This document shows, one piece after another, positions 55,282-64,000 of a DNA stretch of 64,000 nucleotides. Positions within the stretch are counted from its first letter, which is position 1. The number at the start of each line of letters is the position of its first letter. Location of the stretch: the NCBI GenBank assembly GCA_020634245.1, contig JACKCC010000013.1, positions 256,038 to 320,037 of the forward strand, in the 5' to 3' direction. Made by a program: the position numbers and the translations under genes. The notes beneath the pieces are model-generated. The model had not been told where the DNA came from. It did not search any database and worked only from the letters and a program-made list of their open reading frames with translations. Origin of the DNA: Ardenticatenaceae bacterium (lineage in GTDB: Bacteria; Chloroflexota; Anaerolineae; Promineifilales; Promineifilaceae).

Positions 55282-55716
55282 TTATGCTTCGCCGGCCATG
55301 ATTCGTGTCTCTAGTGTATCAATTTCACCACGATATTGATCACGTTCGGCTTTCAAAATGTCGCCGATAGAAATGATTCCCACTAAATCACCATCTTCAA
55401 CTATCGGCAGGTGACGAAATCGCTTTTGTGTCATGGTCGCCGCTACGGAAGAGGTATCATCCTGGGGAATGCCGGTGATAATGGCTTTTGTCATTATATC
55501 GGCAACTTTCTCCGAAAAAAGCGCTTCATTCTGGGCCGCCCGACGGATGATGTCCCGCTCAGACAGAATGCCTACGGGCTTTCGATTCTCATCGACGACG
55601 ACCAGCGCACCAATTTGATGCTTCACTAACAACGCGATGGCTTCTCGTATAAACTGTTCGGGGTGAACTGTAATGACGTTGACGCCCTTGCGGGACAGGA
55701 TTTGCCGAATTTTCAT
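55282..55716 (-). CDS. CBS-domain pair protein
   Basis: A 144-aa protein consisting of two CBS domains (QFIREAIALLVKHQIGALVV, VGILSERDIIRRAA, AATMTQKRFRHLPIVEDG, LVGIISIGDILKA). Such pairs bind adenine nucleotides and sense energy state. There is no fused effector. GGAGG lies upstream of the ATG. It is monocistronic, with no clear link to its neighbours. Confidence 0.93.
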   Translation of the reverse strand: MKIRQILSRKGVNVITVHPEQFIREAIALLVKHQIGALVVVDENRKPVGILSERDIIRRAAQNEALFSEKVADIMTKAIITGIPQDDTSSVAATMTQKRFRHLPIVEDGDLVGIISIGDILKAERDQYRGEIDTLETRIMAGEA

Positions 55717-55909
55717 TATTCTGCCTCCAACTTGAATCCTGAAGAGACGCCCTGTTTTGCGTCTCAGCTCACCCGATTGTTAAGTTAAGATGTTGGATGA
55801 TTGTTATGAATGGGTTGGTTGTGCCAACACTATAGACATTATAAGGGATGGCCCGATGTGTGACAATATTCCGTTGCGGTAAGGATAGCCAAAGTTTTTA
55901 TCGATGAGC

Positions 55910-55972
55910 AGTGCCAGACACAGGGCAGAATAGCCTGGTTCGAGCAAGGCCTGACGCCCCGTGCCTGGCACT
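55910..55972. repeat. Dispersed AGTGCCAGGCACAGGGC inverted element, copy 2
   Basis: AGTGCCAGACACAGGGC (55910-55926) faces GCCCCGTGCCTGGCACT (55956-55972). It is homologous to 8003-8063 in arm sequence and length; the loop differs. Confidence 0.75.
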
Positions 55973-56014
55973 ATGCACATGATGAGCTATCGACAAAACT
56001 TCTGCACACCTCAT

Positions 56015-57400
56015 CTACGGAAACAAAGCATGCAGCCGATCACAGGCCGGGCAGCTACCATCACGCCGGATAATCGCATAACCGGCCTGGGGGTCGGTAT
56101 CCGTATAATTTTGAAAATCCAGATTGTAAATGATAAACAGGCGCACCTTGCCGCTGTTGGCCGCTAGCTGCGCCGCTTCAGCCACCCACTGTGCCTGTTC
56201 CGCCACCGACGTTCCACTGGCCCAGCCAAAATTAGCCGGCAAACTGTCAAAACCTTCAGACGACAAATAGCCCACTTCGGTAAAGCAAAGCGGCCGTACC
56301 CCGCCAAATGTATTGTAATACAAATTAAGCATCGGCTGGAAGTACCAACTATAGTGGGTGCCGGCCGGATGACCGGAGCTTACCGTCGGGGAAGTAGCTC
56401 CGGCATTATGGTGGACACCAATGCAGTCGGCGTAGCTGGCAGCACCAGCAGCCCGCATTCCAGACAAATATCGATCATCTGCCCAGGCATTTTGCGTGTT
56501 GTCAAAACCGGTGGGCGCTAACGCGCCACTGACGACCATGACGCCCGGATTAGCCGCTTTGATGGCGTTGTAAGCCGGGGCCAACATACTGTTGACGTAC
56601 GTACTGGGATTGATTTGCCCAGCCGGCCATTCGAAATCAATATTCATTTCGTTCCAGATTTCAATAGCATCGGGACCAAGCGCGGCAACAGCGGCTACAA
56701 AATTGGTGTAGGCGCTAAAGTCGATGCTGTTGGCAGCTGGATAGGATGTCGCGCCGGTAATACTTACCAGAATTTTGAAGTTGTTCTGATGGGCGTCCTG
56801 GATAATGCCGTTCAGATCGCCAGGAGCGTCGCCCGGCTGCCATTTATACTGGATTTTGACCCAGGTCATTCCCGATTGGCTCATTTTGGCTTTGTTGGCC
56901 AGGTTGTTACTTTGCGCGCCCAGGCCAAAGGTTTGATTTGGATTAGGATTGGGCTGCGGCGTGACCGGTGCCGGACTGCTGCCGCCACCGGGAATGGTTA
57001 ACACCTGTCCCACATAAATCAGGTTGACGTTGCTGATGTTGTTGGCCTGGGCAATGGCGGCAATGGTGGTTCCAAAACGGCGGGCGATGGCCGAAAGGGT
57101 ATCACCGGTTTTTACGGTGTAAGTACCGCCAGTTGGCACCGGCGTTGTGGGTGATGGCGTTTGGGGCACCGGTGTGGCATTGCCATCAGGTATTTGCAGG
57201 ATTTGGTCGGCGTAGATGAGATTGGGGTTGCTGATATTGTTGGCCGAGACAATGGCTTGAACGCTCACGCCAAATCGGGCTGCGATTTTGTTGAGGGTAT
57301 CGCCCCATTGGACTTTGTATGCAAGGGCGGAAACGGCCGTAACAACCGTCAACGTTAAAATAACTGAAATTAAGACAGCGAGCCAGCTTGATTTTTTCAT
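56015..57400 (-). CDS. Secreted LysM protein with glycosidase-like TIM barrel
   Basis: A 461-aa exported protein. Signal peptide about 1-27, then two LysM peptidoglycan-binding repeats (YKVQWGDTLNKIAARFGVSV, YTVKTGDTLSAIARRFGTTI) and a Pro/Thr-rich linker. From about residue 165 a (beta/alpha)8 glycoside-hydrolase-like domain follows. Catalytic candidates are Glu in AIEIWNEMN (acid/base, N-E pair) and Glu in LCFTEVGYLS (nucleophile), as in clan A hydrolases. It probably acts on envelope or extracellular polysaccharide. ATG 57400 has GGAGG five bases upstream; the TTG just before is less likely. Confidence 0.9.
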   Translation of the reverse strand: MKKSSWLAVLISVILTLTVVTAVSALAYKVQWGDTLNKIAARFGVSVQAIVSANNISNPNLIYADQILQIPDGNATPVPQTPSPTTPVPTGGTYTVKTGDTLSAIARRFGTTIAAIAQANNISNVNLIYVGQVLTIPGGGSSPAPVTPQPNPNPNQTFGLGAQSNNLANKAKMSQSGMTWVKIQYKWQPGDAPGDLNGIIQDAHQNNFKILVSITGATSYPAANSIDFSAYTNFVAAVAALGPDAIEIWNEMNIDFEWPAGQINPSTYVNSMLAPAYNAIKAANPGVMVVSGALAPTGFDNTQNAWADDRYLSGMRAAGAASYADCIGVHHNAGATSPTVSSGHPAGTHYSWYFQPMLNLYYNTFGGVRPLCFTEVGYLSSEGFDSLPANFGWASGTSVAEQAQWVAEAAQLAANSGKVRLFIIYNLDFQNYTDTDPQAGYAIIRRDGSCPACDRLHALFP

Positions 57401-57439
57401 CAAAACCTCCGTGGCAGCAACGGGAGGTCAGATTGAAGA

Positions 57440-59407
57440 CTACAATCCCATGTGCTGTTTTACTGTTTCAATCAACACTTTTAGATTATAAGGCTTCTTA
57501 AGGAATCCCACCAATCCTTTTTCATCAAACTGCTTCAGAACCTCTTTTTCATCATAGCCCGACGAAAGAACTACCGGCGCATGAGGGTCAATTTCGAGCA
57601 ATCTCTTATAAGTTTCATGGCCATTCATGCCCGGCATAGATAAATCTAGCAGGATCAAGCCAATCTCGGCCTGACGTTGGCGATAAATTTCAATGCCCTC
57701 TTGCCCGCCAAACGCCGTCAGTACAGGAATATCTTCTAATTCCAGAATATCGGTCACGGCTTCACAAACGGTTTCCTGGTCATCAATGACAAGAACACAC
57801 CTGGCAGATGAAGGTGCTAAATTAGCTATTGAATCTTCGTCGATGCCTTCATTGCCTTCTGCATCATGCGGATCCATGGTTTCATTGCCTCCAGGAAACA
57901 ACAAAGAAAATATTGTACCCGCACCGGGGTTACTGTCCACCCAAATGGTACCTTGATGGCCGCGCACAATGCCAGCCACGGCCGATAATCCCAACCCCCT
58001 GCCCAATTTTTTCGTTGAAAAAAACGGGTCGAATATTTTGTCAACTGCTTCAGGGGACATACCCGGCCCGGTGTCGGCAACCGTCATCAGGACATAAGCT
58101 CCGTCACGCAGCGGGGTGCCTGCCCGGTGGCGGATTTGTATTTCGTCATTGGTTATTTGTTGAACGGCCGTGCCAATTCTAATCTCCCCCCCCTTTTCAC
58201 CAATGGCTTCAGCCGCATTAAGCACCAAATTAGTAAGAATTTGCTGCAACTGGCTTCGATCCGCTTCAATAGTTAGCAGCGCGGGAACCAGTTCCAGAGT
58301 CAGGGTAATATGGGATGGCACCACAGCCTTTAACAAGTCTAACTCTTCTTCAATTAACTTATTTAAATTGATCCTTCGTCTTTCAAACTGCCCCTGCCCC
58401 GAAATCGCCAACATCTGCTGCGTTAAAACAGAAGCGTTTTCAGCCGCTTTGACCGCTTTCTTTATATGGGGCACAGCGGGATGATTCGGCGGCAGCTTGG
58501 CCAAAGCCAGAGAGGTTTGACCCAACATAACAACCAGCAAATTATTAAAATCGTGGGCAGCCCCTCCGGCCAGTATGCCCAGGCTTTCAATTTTTTGCGC
58601 CTGGTGCATGGCTGCTTCCAACTGCTTACTCTCGGTTATGTCCCGGCTGACGCTGCCGGCCATGTATCCCTTATCGTGGTCAATCAGAAACAAGCGGGAC
58701 TGCAAGATGCGGCGATCGCCATCGGGGCGCTGAATTTCGGTTTCGGCAACACGCCAATGATCAGCCAGTTGGCCTGTGGCCATGGTTGTTTGAATGCGCT
58801 TTTGCAAATATGTGGCCGGCAGTCGTTTTTTTTGTTCATCGGGCAATAAATCGTTCCAAATATCCCAGGCCGGGCGCCCGACCGCATTTTCTTGTGTAAT
58901 TCCAGTAATATTGGCCTGAGCTAGATTCCACTCAATAACCTTGCCGTCGATATCTACTAAAAATATACCATCCATCGCTTGTTCAATGATGCTGCGGAAT
59001 TTTTGTTCGCTGTCTCGCAATTGGCGCTCGACTTGAAGACGGTAAATGGCCATGCGAATGGTGGCCAAAAGCTCGCGTTCTTCAAACGGTTTGACCAGAT
59101 AACCCAGAGGCTCGGTATCTCTGGCCCGATTCAGCGTGGCTTCGTCAGCAAATGCGGTCAGGTAAATGGAAGATATGCCAAACTGGTCTTTAATTTGTCG
59201 TGCCGTTTCTACACCGTCCATTTCGCCCTTCAGTTTAATATCCATCAATATTAAATCGGGCCGGAATTCGGCTGTTTTGGTGATGGCTTCTGCACCACTG
59301 GCCACAAATACGGGTACGGTGTAACCAAGTCGTCTTAACCGGTTTTGAATGTCCAGGGCGACAATACTTTCGTCTTCTACAATGAGGATTTGGGCGGGTG
59401 TTGTCAT
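57440..59407 (-). CDS. REC-PAS-histidine kinase-REC hybrid
   Basis: A 655-aa cytosolic hybrid. An N-terminal receiver (about 5-120, phosphoacceptor Asp in LILMDIKLKGEMDG) is followed by a PAS (about 135-265). The kinase has the H-box GGAAHDFNNLLVVML (HDFNN type), ATPase (NLVLNAAEAIGE, DTGPGMS, GLGLSAVAGIV) and a second C-terminal receiver (LILLDLSMPGMNG). It is the last gene of a four-gene series linked by ATGA overlaps. Receiving phosphate from the upstream HisKA_2 kinases through either receiver is plausible, which would make it the collecting point of the series. Confidence 0.92.
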   Translation of the reverse strand: MTTPAQILIVEDESIVALDIQNRLRRLGYTVPVFVASGAEAITKTAEFRPDLILMDIKLKGEMDGVETARQIKDQFGISSIYLTAFADEATLNRARDTEPLGYLVKPFEERELLATIRMAIYRLQVERQLRDSEQKFRSIIEQAMDGIFLVDIDGKVIEWNLAQANITGITQENAVGRPAWDIWNDLLPDEQKKRLPATYLQKRIQTTMATGQLADHWRVAETEIQRPDGDRRILQSRLFLIDHDKGYMAGSVSRDITESKQLEAAMHQAQKIESLGILAGGAAHDFNNLLVVMLGQTSLALAKLPPNHPAVPHIKKAVKAAENASVLTQQMLAISGQGQFERRRINLNKLIEEELDLLKAVVPSHITLTLELVPALLTIEADRSQLQQILTNLVLNAAEAIGEKGGEIRIGTAVQQITNDEIQIRHRAGTPLRDGAYVLMTVADTGPGMSPEAVDKIFDPFFSTKKLGRGLGLSAVAGIVRGHQGTIWVDSNPGAGTIFSLLFPGGNETMDPHDAEGNEGIDEDSIANLAPSSARCVLVIDDQETVCEAVTDILELEDIPVLTAFGGQEGIEIYRQRQAEIGLILLDLSMPGMNGHETYKRLLEIDPHAPVVLSSGYDEKEVLKQFDEKGLVGFLKKPYNLKVLIETVKQHMGL

Positions 59408-61098
59408 GATGCGTCTGTTGATGTTTTATCTGTGAATGTTACGGTGATCGATGTACCTTGATGGCTTGTTGTTACAGTCAGACTGCCATCTAATTGATCG
59501 ATCAGGCTGTTGATTAATTTTAGTCCTAATGTTGTGGCTTGGCGATAGTCAAGCTGGGGGGGAAACCCCATGCCGTTGTCGGTAACGGTTAAATGGCAGC
59601 CACGGCCGTTTCCCGTTTGCAGTTGGATGATAATTTGACCGGAACGGCCGTCGCTAAACGCATGTTTGAGCGCATTGGAGACCAATTCATTGAGGATGAG
59701 GCCGCAGGGAACGGCCGTATCCAATGGCAAAAGCACCGTCTCCACTTGCACATCCATATCTATTTGACCGTCATCCAGGCTGTAAGTCTGGTGCAGCTGC
59801 GACGCCAATTCGCGGACATACATCCCAAAATCAATTTGAGCCAAATTGTCCGACCGGTACAAAATCTCATGAATCAAGGACATGGATCGCACCCGATCCT
59901 GTCCTTCCAACAAAGCCTGTAAAACCGCCGGCTCAGTGGTTTGCGATGCCTGCAAATTCAATAAACTGGAAATAACTTGCAAATTATTCTTCACCCGGTG
60001 ATGAATCTCTTTTAGCAGCACGTCTTTTTCATAGAGTGACGCTTGCAGCCGCTGCTCCATCTGTTTTCGTTCCCCTATATCACGCAGAACAAAGATTCGA
60101 CTCGCCAATTGTTTACGGCCGTCAAATAGCAGCGACATACGAATATCAAACGTCCGCGGATTCGTCTCCCCTAAAACCCACTCCATTTGCAGACCAGTGG
60201 CCCCCTGTGAATCAAAAAATGGCTGTGGCCAATTTGGCCAAAACTGTTGGATTGGACGACCGAACACATCTGACTTATGCTTTTGCAGCAAATCGATCAT
60301 AACCGGGTTCACATCAATAATGCAGTGTTGAGCATCTAAAACCAACACACCATCCCCCATTTGATCGATAATCATATGTTTGGCAACTGGGCTGACGTCC
60401 CATACCTGAACACGGTACAAAATCCAACCCGCTGTAGATACAGTAATGGCCAGAGCCACAGGTGTCAAATCCAACCCCGGTATAGGCCGCCAATGCAACA
60501 GGTTGCTGACTATATTGGCAATCCAGGGCAAAACAACAATGATCATCAACACGCCTGCCTGCCAGCGATAAAGATGCCCGGAAGATAGCAGCAGCCGCAT
60601 CATATAGGCAATACCAATCAGAATGACGATGTTGGCAAAGATCATAAACAGCCAATACGCCGGTCCATACGTCGCATATCTGACGAGTAAACCATCAACG
60701 CGCACAAGTTGGTAACTTGACCAAATTAACCTGTGGTATTCATTGGTAAAGACCAGAAACAGGGTAAGTGAAGGAACAGCCCATAGTAATACAAAACGCC
60801 TCAGGGTCAGTTTCCCTATTTTGCCTGCATAACGCAGCGCATACGTTAACCACCCTGAAGGAATCACCACAATTGCGATAAATTGCGCTTTATCCCAAAA
60901 TATTCTGCTGGAAGCATGGACACTGGAAATTTCCAAAACACTGCCCATTATCCACCAGCCTGTGGCCAAAATGAGCACTGCCCCCATTCGGGCAGTTGAT
61001 TTATGATGGAACCGATACCAGACATACCCGGCGGAAAGGTAGGAAAGGAGCGCTGCCGCACTTAGAATGAATAAGTTAGGCGACCAATGCACATTCAT
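59404..61098 (-). CDS. 7TM-PAS-HisKA_2 sensor histidine kinase
   Basis: A 564-aa membrane kinase. Residues 1-220 are a seven-helix N-terminal sensor of the same type as in the kinase at 3653. A PAS domain follows (about 240-345, MGDGVLVLDAQHCIIDVNPV), then a HisKA_2-type dimerisation domain (LLKEIHHRVKNNLQVISSLL) and an ATPase with LNELVSNALKHAF and DNGMGFP. HisKA_2 kinases often pair with short receivers rather than OmpR-type regulators. It overlaps the downstream hybrid kinase by 4 bp and the upstream paralogue by 4 bp. Confidence 0.92.
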   Translation of the reverse strand: MNVHWSPNLFILSAAALLSYLSAGYVWYRFHHKSTARMGAVLILATGWWIMGSVLEISSVHASSRIFWDKAQFIAIVVIPSGWLTYALRYAGKIGKLTLRRFVLLWAVPSLTLFLVFTNEYHRLIWSSYQLVRVDGLLVRYATYGPAYWLFMIFANIVILIGIAYMMRLLLSSGHLYRWQAGVLMIIVVLPWIANIVSNLLHWRPIPGLDLTPVALAITVSTAGWILYRVQVWDVSPVAKHMIIDQMGDGVLVLDAQHCIIDVNPVMIDLLQKHKSDVFGRPIQQFWPNWPQPFFDSQGATGLQMEWVLGETNPRTFDIRMSLLFDGRKQLASRIFVLRDIGERKQMEQRLQASLYEKDVLLKEIHHRVKNNLQVISSLLNLQASQTTEPAVLQALLEGQDRVRSMSLIHEILYRSDNLAQIDFGMYVRELASQLHQTYSLDDGQIDMDVQVETVLLPLDTAVPCGLILNELVSNALKHAFSDGRSGQIIIQLQTGNGRGCHLTVTDNGMGFPPQLDYRQATTLGLKLINSLIDQLDGSLTVTTSHQGTSITVTFTDKTSTDAS

Positions 61099-62885
61099 GA
61101 TAACGCGCTCGCTTTAATTGGGCAGGTTATGAGGAACTGAACCCCATTCGATTGCTCTACTTGAATTGTACCATCTAATTGATTTACCAGTGTGTTAACC
61201 AATTGTAATCCAAGAGAAGGCGACGTCTGGATATCCAGATCAGGAGGCAGTCCCACACCATTGTCGGCAACTTCTAAACATACTCTCGTCGGAGATTCCT
61301 GCTGCAATGTTATGTCGATCCGGCCAGGACGATTACCGGGGAAGGCGTGTTTGAATGCGTTGGAAACCAGTTCGTTCAGGATGAGGCCACAGGATACGGC
61401 CGTGTCCACTTCAAAAAATATCGGCCGCCCGGCAACTTTAATTTCGACACCCGAAGCTTGATACGATCGGGTCAAATATTCAATCAGATTTAGCACATAA
61501 TCGTGGAAATCAATTTGTGCCAGATTTCCTGATTGATACAACTTCTCATGAATCAGCGCCATTGACCGCACCCGGTTCTGGCTGTCCTGGAAAATAGAAA
61601 GTGACTCCTTATCGGTCGCGTAGCTGGATTGTAAACTCAACATGCTGGAAACGACCTGCAAATTGTTTTTAACCCGGTGATGAATCTCTTTGAGTAGAAT
61701 TTCTTTTTCTGTAAGCGATTCTTTAATTTTGCTCTCTGCTCGGCGGCGTTCTCCCAGCTCGTAAGTTAACTGCTCATTGATCTTTTGCAATACTCTTTCA
61801 GTATGCACCCGTTCCGTTACATCACGCATAACAATCACGTGTGACATAACGTCTCCCTGCCAATCGGTAAGGGGTGAGATTCGCATGTCATAAGTCCGCA
61901 GATGGTCTTCATCACCCAATACAATCTCTTTGCCAATCTCTCGAAATGGGGCATCCGGTTCCGGCCGATTAACGTCCAGGCGCATTAAGGACACATCCGG
62001 AAAACCCAATTCCTGGGTAAAACTGCCGGTAGGCCATACATCGTTGATTGATTTGCTGATGACATCTTTGTAACGGCTTTGAAATAATGCCCGTGCCGAA
62101 GCATTCGCATCAATGATCCGATACAGCCTGTCCAGAACAATTACACAATCATCAATGCCATCAAAAACAGCGGCCCTGGCTACTGGTATCAGATCCCCAA
62201 TTTGCAGCCGCATCAACCCCCAGATGATGGGAATGATAGCCAGGACATACGACATTTGGATCAAGTTTAACGGCCGTAAAATCTTAACCCCGGCAAACTC
62301 AACCAGACTCACCGTGAAGGGTATCAACAACCCCAGCAAAATCATCGATGCCTGCCGCCGATAATAGGGCTGTGACTGAAAAACAGTCCAAACCATCAAC
62401 AATATCGTCACCAAAATTAAAAGTTGTATATAGGCAACATAAATCCAATACACAATCCCATGCGGGTGATCAAGCCAGATATACCCATCTTCAGTGATTA
62501 AAAAATGCTCTGGCCAGACCAGGCTGTGAAATTTGTTCGTAAAAATAAACAGCAGGCCGATAATCGGGATCAAATTCACCCAGAAAAGATTACGCCACGT
62601 CAACCACCTTTTCTTGCCCATCGACTGCAAGGCCAGAACCAGCATCCCAGAAGCAAGTATCGTGCCGCCAATATACTGCATCTGGTTCCAAAAGATTTTT
62701 GCTTTCAGGCTCACCAACAATAACTCCAGTGCATAAGCCGACAGCCATTCAACGGCCGACAGCAGAATCACCAGGCTAATGATGACCTGCGAACCACCGC
62801 GCCGCCAAACGAACACGGCCGTTAAAACCGACACAAAAGCGCCTAAAAGTACCGGAATCGCATAAGGGTTAAATTGCCAAATCAT
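61095..62885 (-). CDS. 7TM-PAS-HisKA_2 sensor histidine kinase (paralogue)
   Basis: A 596-aa paralogue of the next gene. Seven-helix N-terminus (about 1-215), PAS (about 235-360, including IDANASARALF), coiled linker, HisKA_2 box LLKEIHHRVKNNLQVVSSML and an ATPase with LNELVSNAFKHAF and DNGVGLP. Kinase halves of the series are very alike whereas sensor halves differ. That fits tandem duplication followed by input divergence. It is linked by ATGA overlaps on both sides. Confidence 0.92.
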   Translation of the reverse strand: MIWQFNPYAIPVLLGAFVSVLTAVFVWRRGGSQVIISLVILLSAVEWLSAYALELLLVSLKAKIFWNQMQYIGGTILASGMLVLALQSMGKKRWLTWRNLFWVNLIPIIGLLFIFTNKFHSLVWPEHFLITEDGYIWLDHPHGIVYWIYVAYIQLLILVTILLMVWTVFQSQPYYRRQASMILLGLLIPFTVSLVEFAGVKILRPLNLIQMSYVLAIIPIIWGLMRLQIGDLIPVARAAVFDGIDDCVIVLDRLYRIIDANASARALFQSRYKDVISKSINDVWPTGSFTQELGFPDVSLMRLDVNRPEPDAPFREIGKEIVLGDEDHLRTYDMRISPLTDWQGDVMSHVIVMRDVTERVHTERVLQKINEQLTYELGERRRAESKIKESLTEKEILLKEIHHRVKNNLQVVSSMLSLQSSYATDKESLSIFQDSQNRVRSMALIHEKLYQSGNLAQIDFHDYVLNLIEYLTRSYQASGVEIKVAGRPIFFEVDTAVSCGLILNELVSNAFKHAFPGNRPGRIDITLQQESPTRVCLEVADNGVGLPPDLDIQTSPSLGLQLVNTLVNQLDGTIQVEQSNGVQFLITCPIKASALS

Positions 62886-64000
62886 AATTTATACTCAGGC
62901 ACAGGAAAGGTAATAATAAACGTCGTACCCGGAGTGCGCTCCACATGAAAATCGCCTGACAATTGGTCAACCAGCATGTTAACCAGCTGCAAACCGAGCG
63001 TCATTGTATTGTGGCAATCAATTTCTTCTGGCATACCAACTCCGTTATCCCCCACCATCAGGATCAAATTTCTATGAGAAGTTTGGCGGAATTTGATGAA
63101 AATTTTACCGTTTTTGTCTGGTGGGAAGGCGTGTTTGAAGATATTGGAAACCAGTTCATTGATGATGAGGCCGCAGGACACGGCCGTATCAATTTCCAAT
63201 AAAATCGGCTCCAGATCAAAATAAATTTCTGCCGGCGTGGCAAACCGGTAAGATTGAGCTAAATGCGCCGTCAACTCACGGATATAATCATCAAAATCAA
63301 CTCTTGCTAAATCACTCGATTGATATAACTTCTGATGGATCAAAGCCATCGAACGAATACGGTTTTGACTATCTTGAAATACCGAAAGGTTTTCTTTATC
63401 CGCCACTGAACTCGACTGCAAATTCAGCAAGCTAGAAATGACCTGCAAATTATTCTTAACCCGATGGTGAATTTCCTTAAGCAGCACCTCCTTTTCATGC
63501 AAAGACGCTTCAATCTTATCCTCCGCCAGCTTCCTTTCCGCAATTTGGATGTTTAGCGCCTTATTCACTTCAGTCAACTCTTCAGCTTTCTGCCTCAACT
63601 CAGTTTGCCGGTCCTTTTCCAACAAACGAATATGGCTTAAAAATGTCAGATGCGCCGCAACCCAGGTCAAAATAAAACCAAAAACAGGTATAATATCAGC
63701 CACCCGAATGGCCGGATCGATGACAGGCAGCAATAAAATAAGAACCAGAGCCATTACTGCTAAAACGACTGTACTCCTAATCGTTAAAACCATACTGGCC
63801 AGGATCAATGGCAAAATAACCCACATGGCATTCTGGGCAAGCTGACTGGCGTTCCTTTCTGGAACAAAAAACACCGGAAAGATACTAAAAGCAGCTAAAA
63901 AGAACAGACTGATCCAAATACCCCACCGGTAATGCCTTGTCCGGCTTAGCCCATAAGCCGCTCCCATGGCAACCGCCAAAACCGTAAAAACACCTTGCGG
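62882..64000 (-). CDS. HisKA_2 sensor histidine kinase, 5' end beyond window
   Basis: At least 372 codons are visible. The frame stays open to position 64000, so the N-terminus is probably outside the window (a TTG at 63979 is possible). Visible parts: about four to five membrane segments, a coiled coil (LEKDRQTELRQKAEELTEVN), HisKA_2 box LLKEIHHRVKNNLQVISSLL and ATPase with INELVSNIFKHAF and DNGVGMP. It is the first visible gene of the overlapping kinase series. It has no PAS domain between membrane part and kinase, unlike the two downstream paralogues. Confidence 0.88.
   Translation of the reverse strand, partial: PQGVFTVLAVAMGAAYGLSRTRHYRWGIWISLFFLAAFSIFPVFFVPERNASQLAQNAMWVILPLILASMVLTIRSTVVLAVMALVLILLLPVIDPAIRVADIIPVFGFILTWVAAHLTFLSHIRLLEKDRQTELRQKAEELTEVNKALNIQIAERKLAEDKIEASLHEKEVLLKEIHHRVKNNLQVISSLLNLQSSSVADKENLSVFQDSQNRIRSMALIHQKLYQSSDLARVDFDDYIRELTAHLAQSYRFATPAEIYFDLEPILLEIDTAVSCGLIINELVSNIFKHAFPPDKNGKIFIKFRQTSHRNLILMVGDNGVGMPEEIDCHNTMTLGLQLVNMLVDQLSGDFHVERTPGTTFIITFPVPEYKL

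Noticed and set aside
53781..57330. Recent horizontal transfer inferred from absence of ACGGCCGT
   Set aside because: The genes (FprA-type reductase, CBS, LysM protein) look native in composition, so absence of the palindrome alone is not sufficient.

Overview
The window looks like a piece of a chromosome from a Chloroflexota bacterium, most likely Anaerolineae or Ardenticatenia-like. This is inference from gene content: 7TM and multi-GAF histidine kinases, an archaeal-type mevalonate entry module, CHAT and NACHT conflict proteins, many small lineage-specific proteins and very repetitive intergenic DNA. No 16S rRNA is present to confirm it. Translation uses good Shine-Dalgarno sites, and several genes start at TTG or GTG. 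The most striking genome-scale feature is an iterated 8-bp palindrome, ACGGCCGT, seen about 85 times by eye in 64 kb in genes and spacers alike, where about one would be expected by chance.

Layout. 0.2-3.5 kb: housekeeping genes (rplS, a cold-shock protein, a small conserved protein, proS). 3.6-9.9 kb: a 1442-aa five-GAF histidine kinase and a stand-alone McrB-like AAA+ protein. 9.9-14.6 kb: hemolysin III-like membrane protein, an IS4-like element flanked by an unusually long direct repeat that contains the iterated palindrome, signal peptidase I, a YgiT-type zinc finger protein, a nucleotidyltransferase and a hypothetical protein. 14.9-16.0 kb: receiver domain fused to a MinD/ParA ATPase. 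16.2-25 kb: a conflict or cell-death-like region. It holds a minus-strand operon (membrane-anchored HExxH peptidase, two small membrane proteins, CHAT protease), then a lipoprotein on the opposite strand and an EAD-NACHT-FGE STAND ATPase.

25.3-29.6 kb: HMG-CoA reductase, archaeal-type HMG-CoA synthase, a thiolase-family protein that lacks the catalytic Cys and His, and a DUF35 zinc-ribbon/OB partner. 29.8-33.5 kb: PqqB-like metallohydrolase, FGE-type lipoprotein, and a complete IS (31688-33533) with terminal inverted repeats and a 7-bp target duplication. 33.7-40.6 kb: PHP hydrolase, two PlsC-type acyltransferases, an SDR and a DprE1-like flavoprotein (probably envelope lipid or glycan work) and a large membrane protein. 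41-48.3 kb: an orphan MsmK/UgpC-type ATPase with a clear promoter and operator, a Ser/Thr kinase divergent from an FHA-winged-helix regulator, a HEAT protein, a CpXC protein and a GAF-PAS kinase.

48.7-57.4 kb: GNAT-GNAT-cNMP fusion, a membrane protein with three TDDM repeats, tRNA-Leu(CAG), a cNMP protein, a double RNase HI, an FprA-type reductase, CBS protein and a LysM glycosidase. 57.4-64 kb: four minus-strand signalling genes joined by 4-bp overlaps (three HisKA_2-type kinases and one REC-PAS-kinase-REC hybrid). The first of them runs off the window end.

The spacers carry at least five families of dispersed elements: a GTGAC palindrome, a GTGCCAGGCAC element, a GCAGGGGCGACC element, a CATTCTGAGCG element, and short-word phrase repeats. 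Some of these form hairpins directly in front of Shine-Dalgarno sites or act as terminators. Starts were chosen from RBS spacing. Domain calls rest on motifs read by eye, not on database searches.
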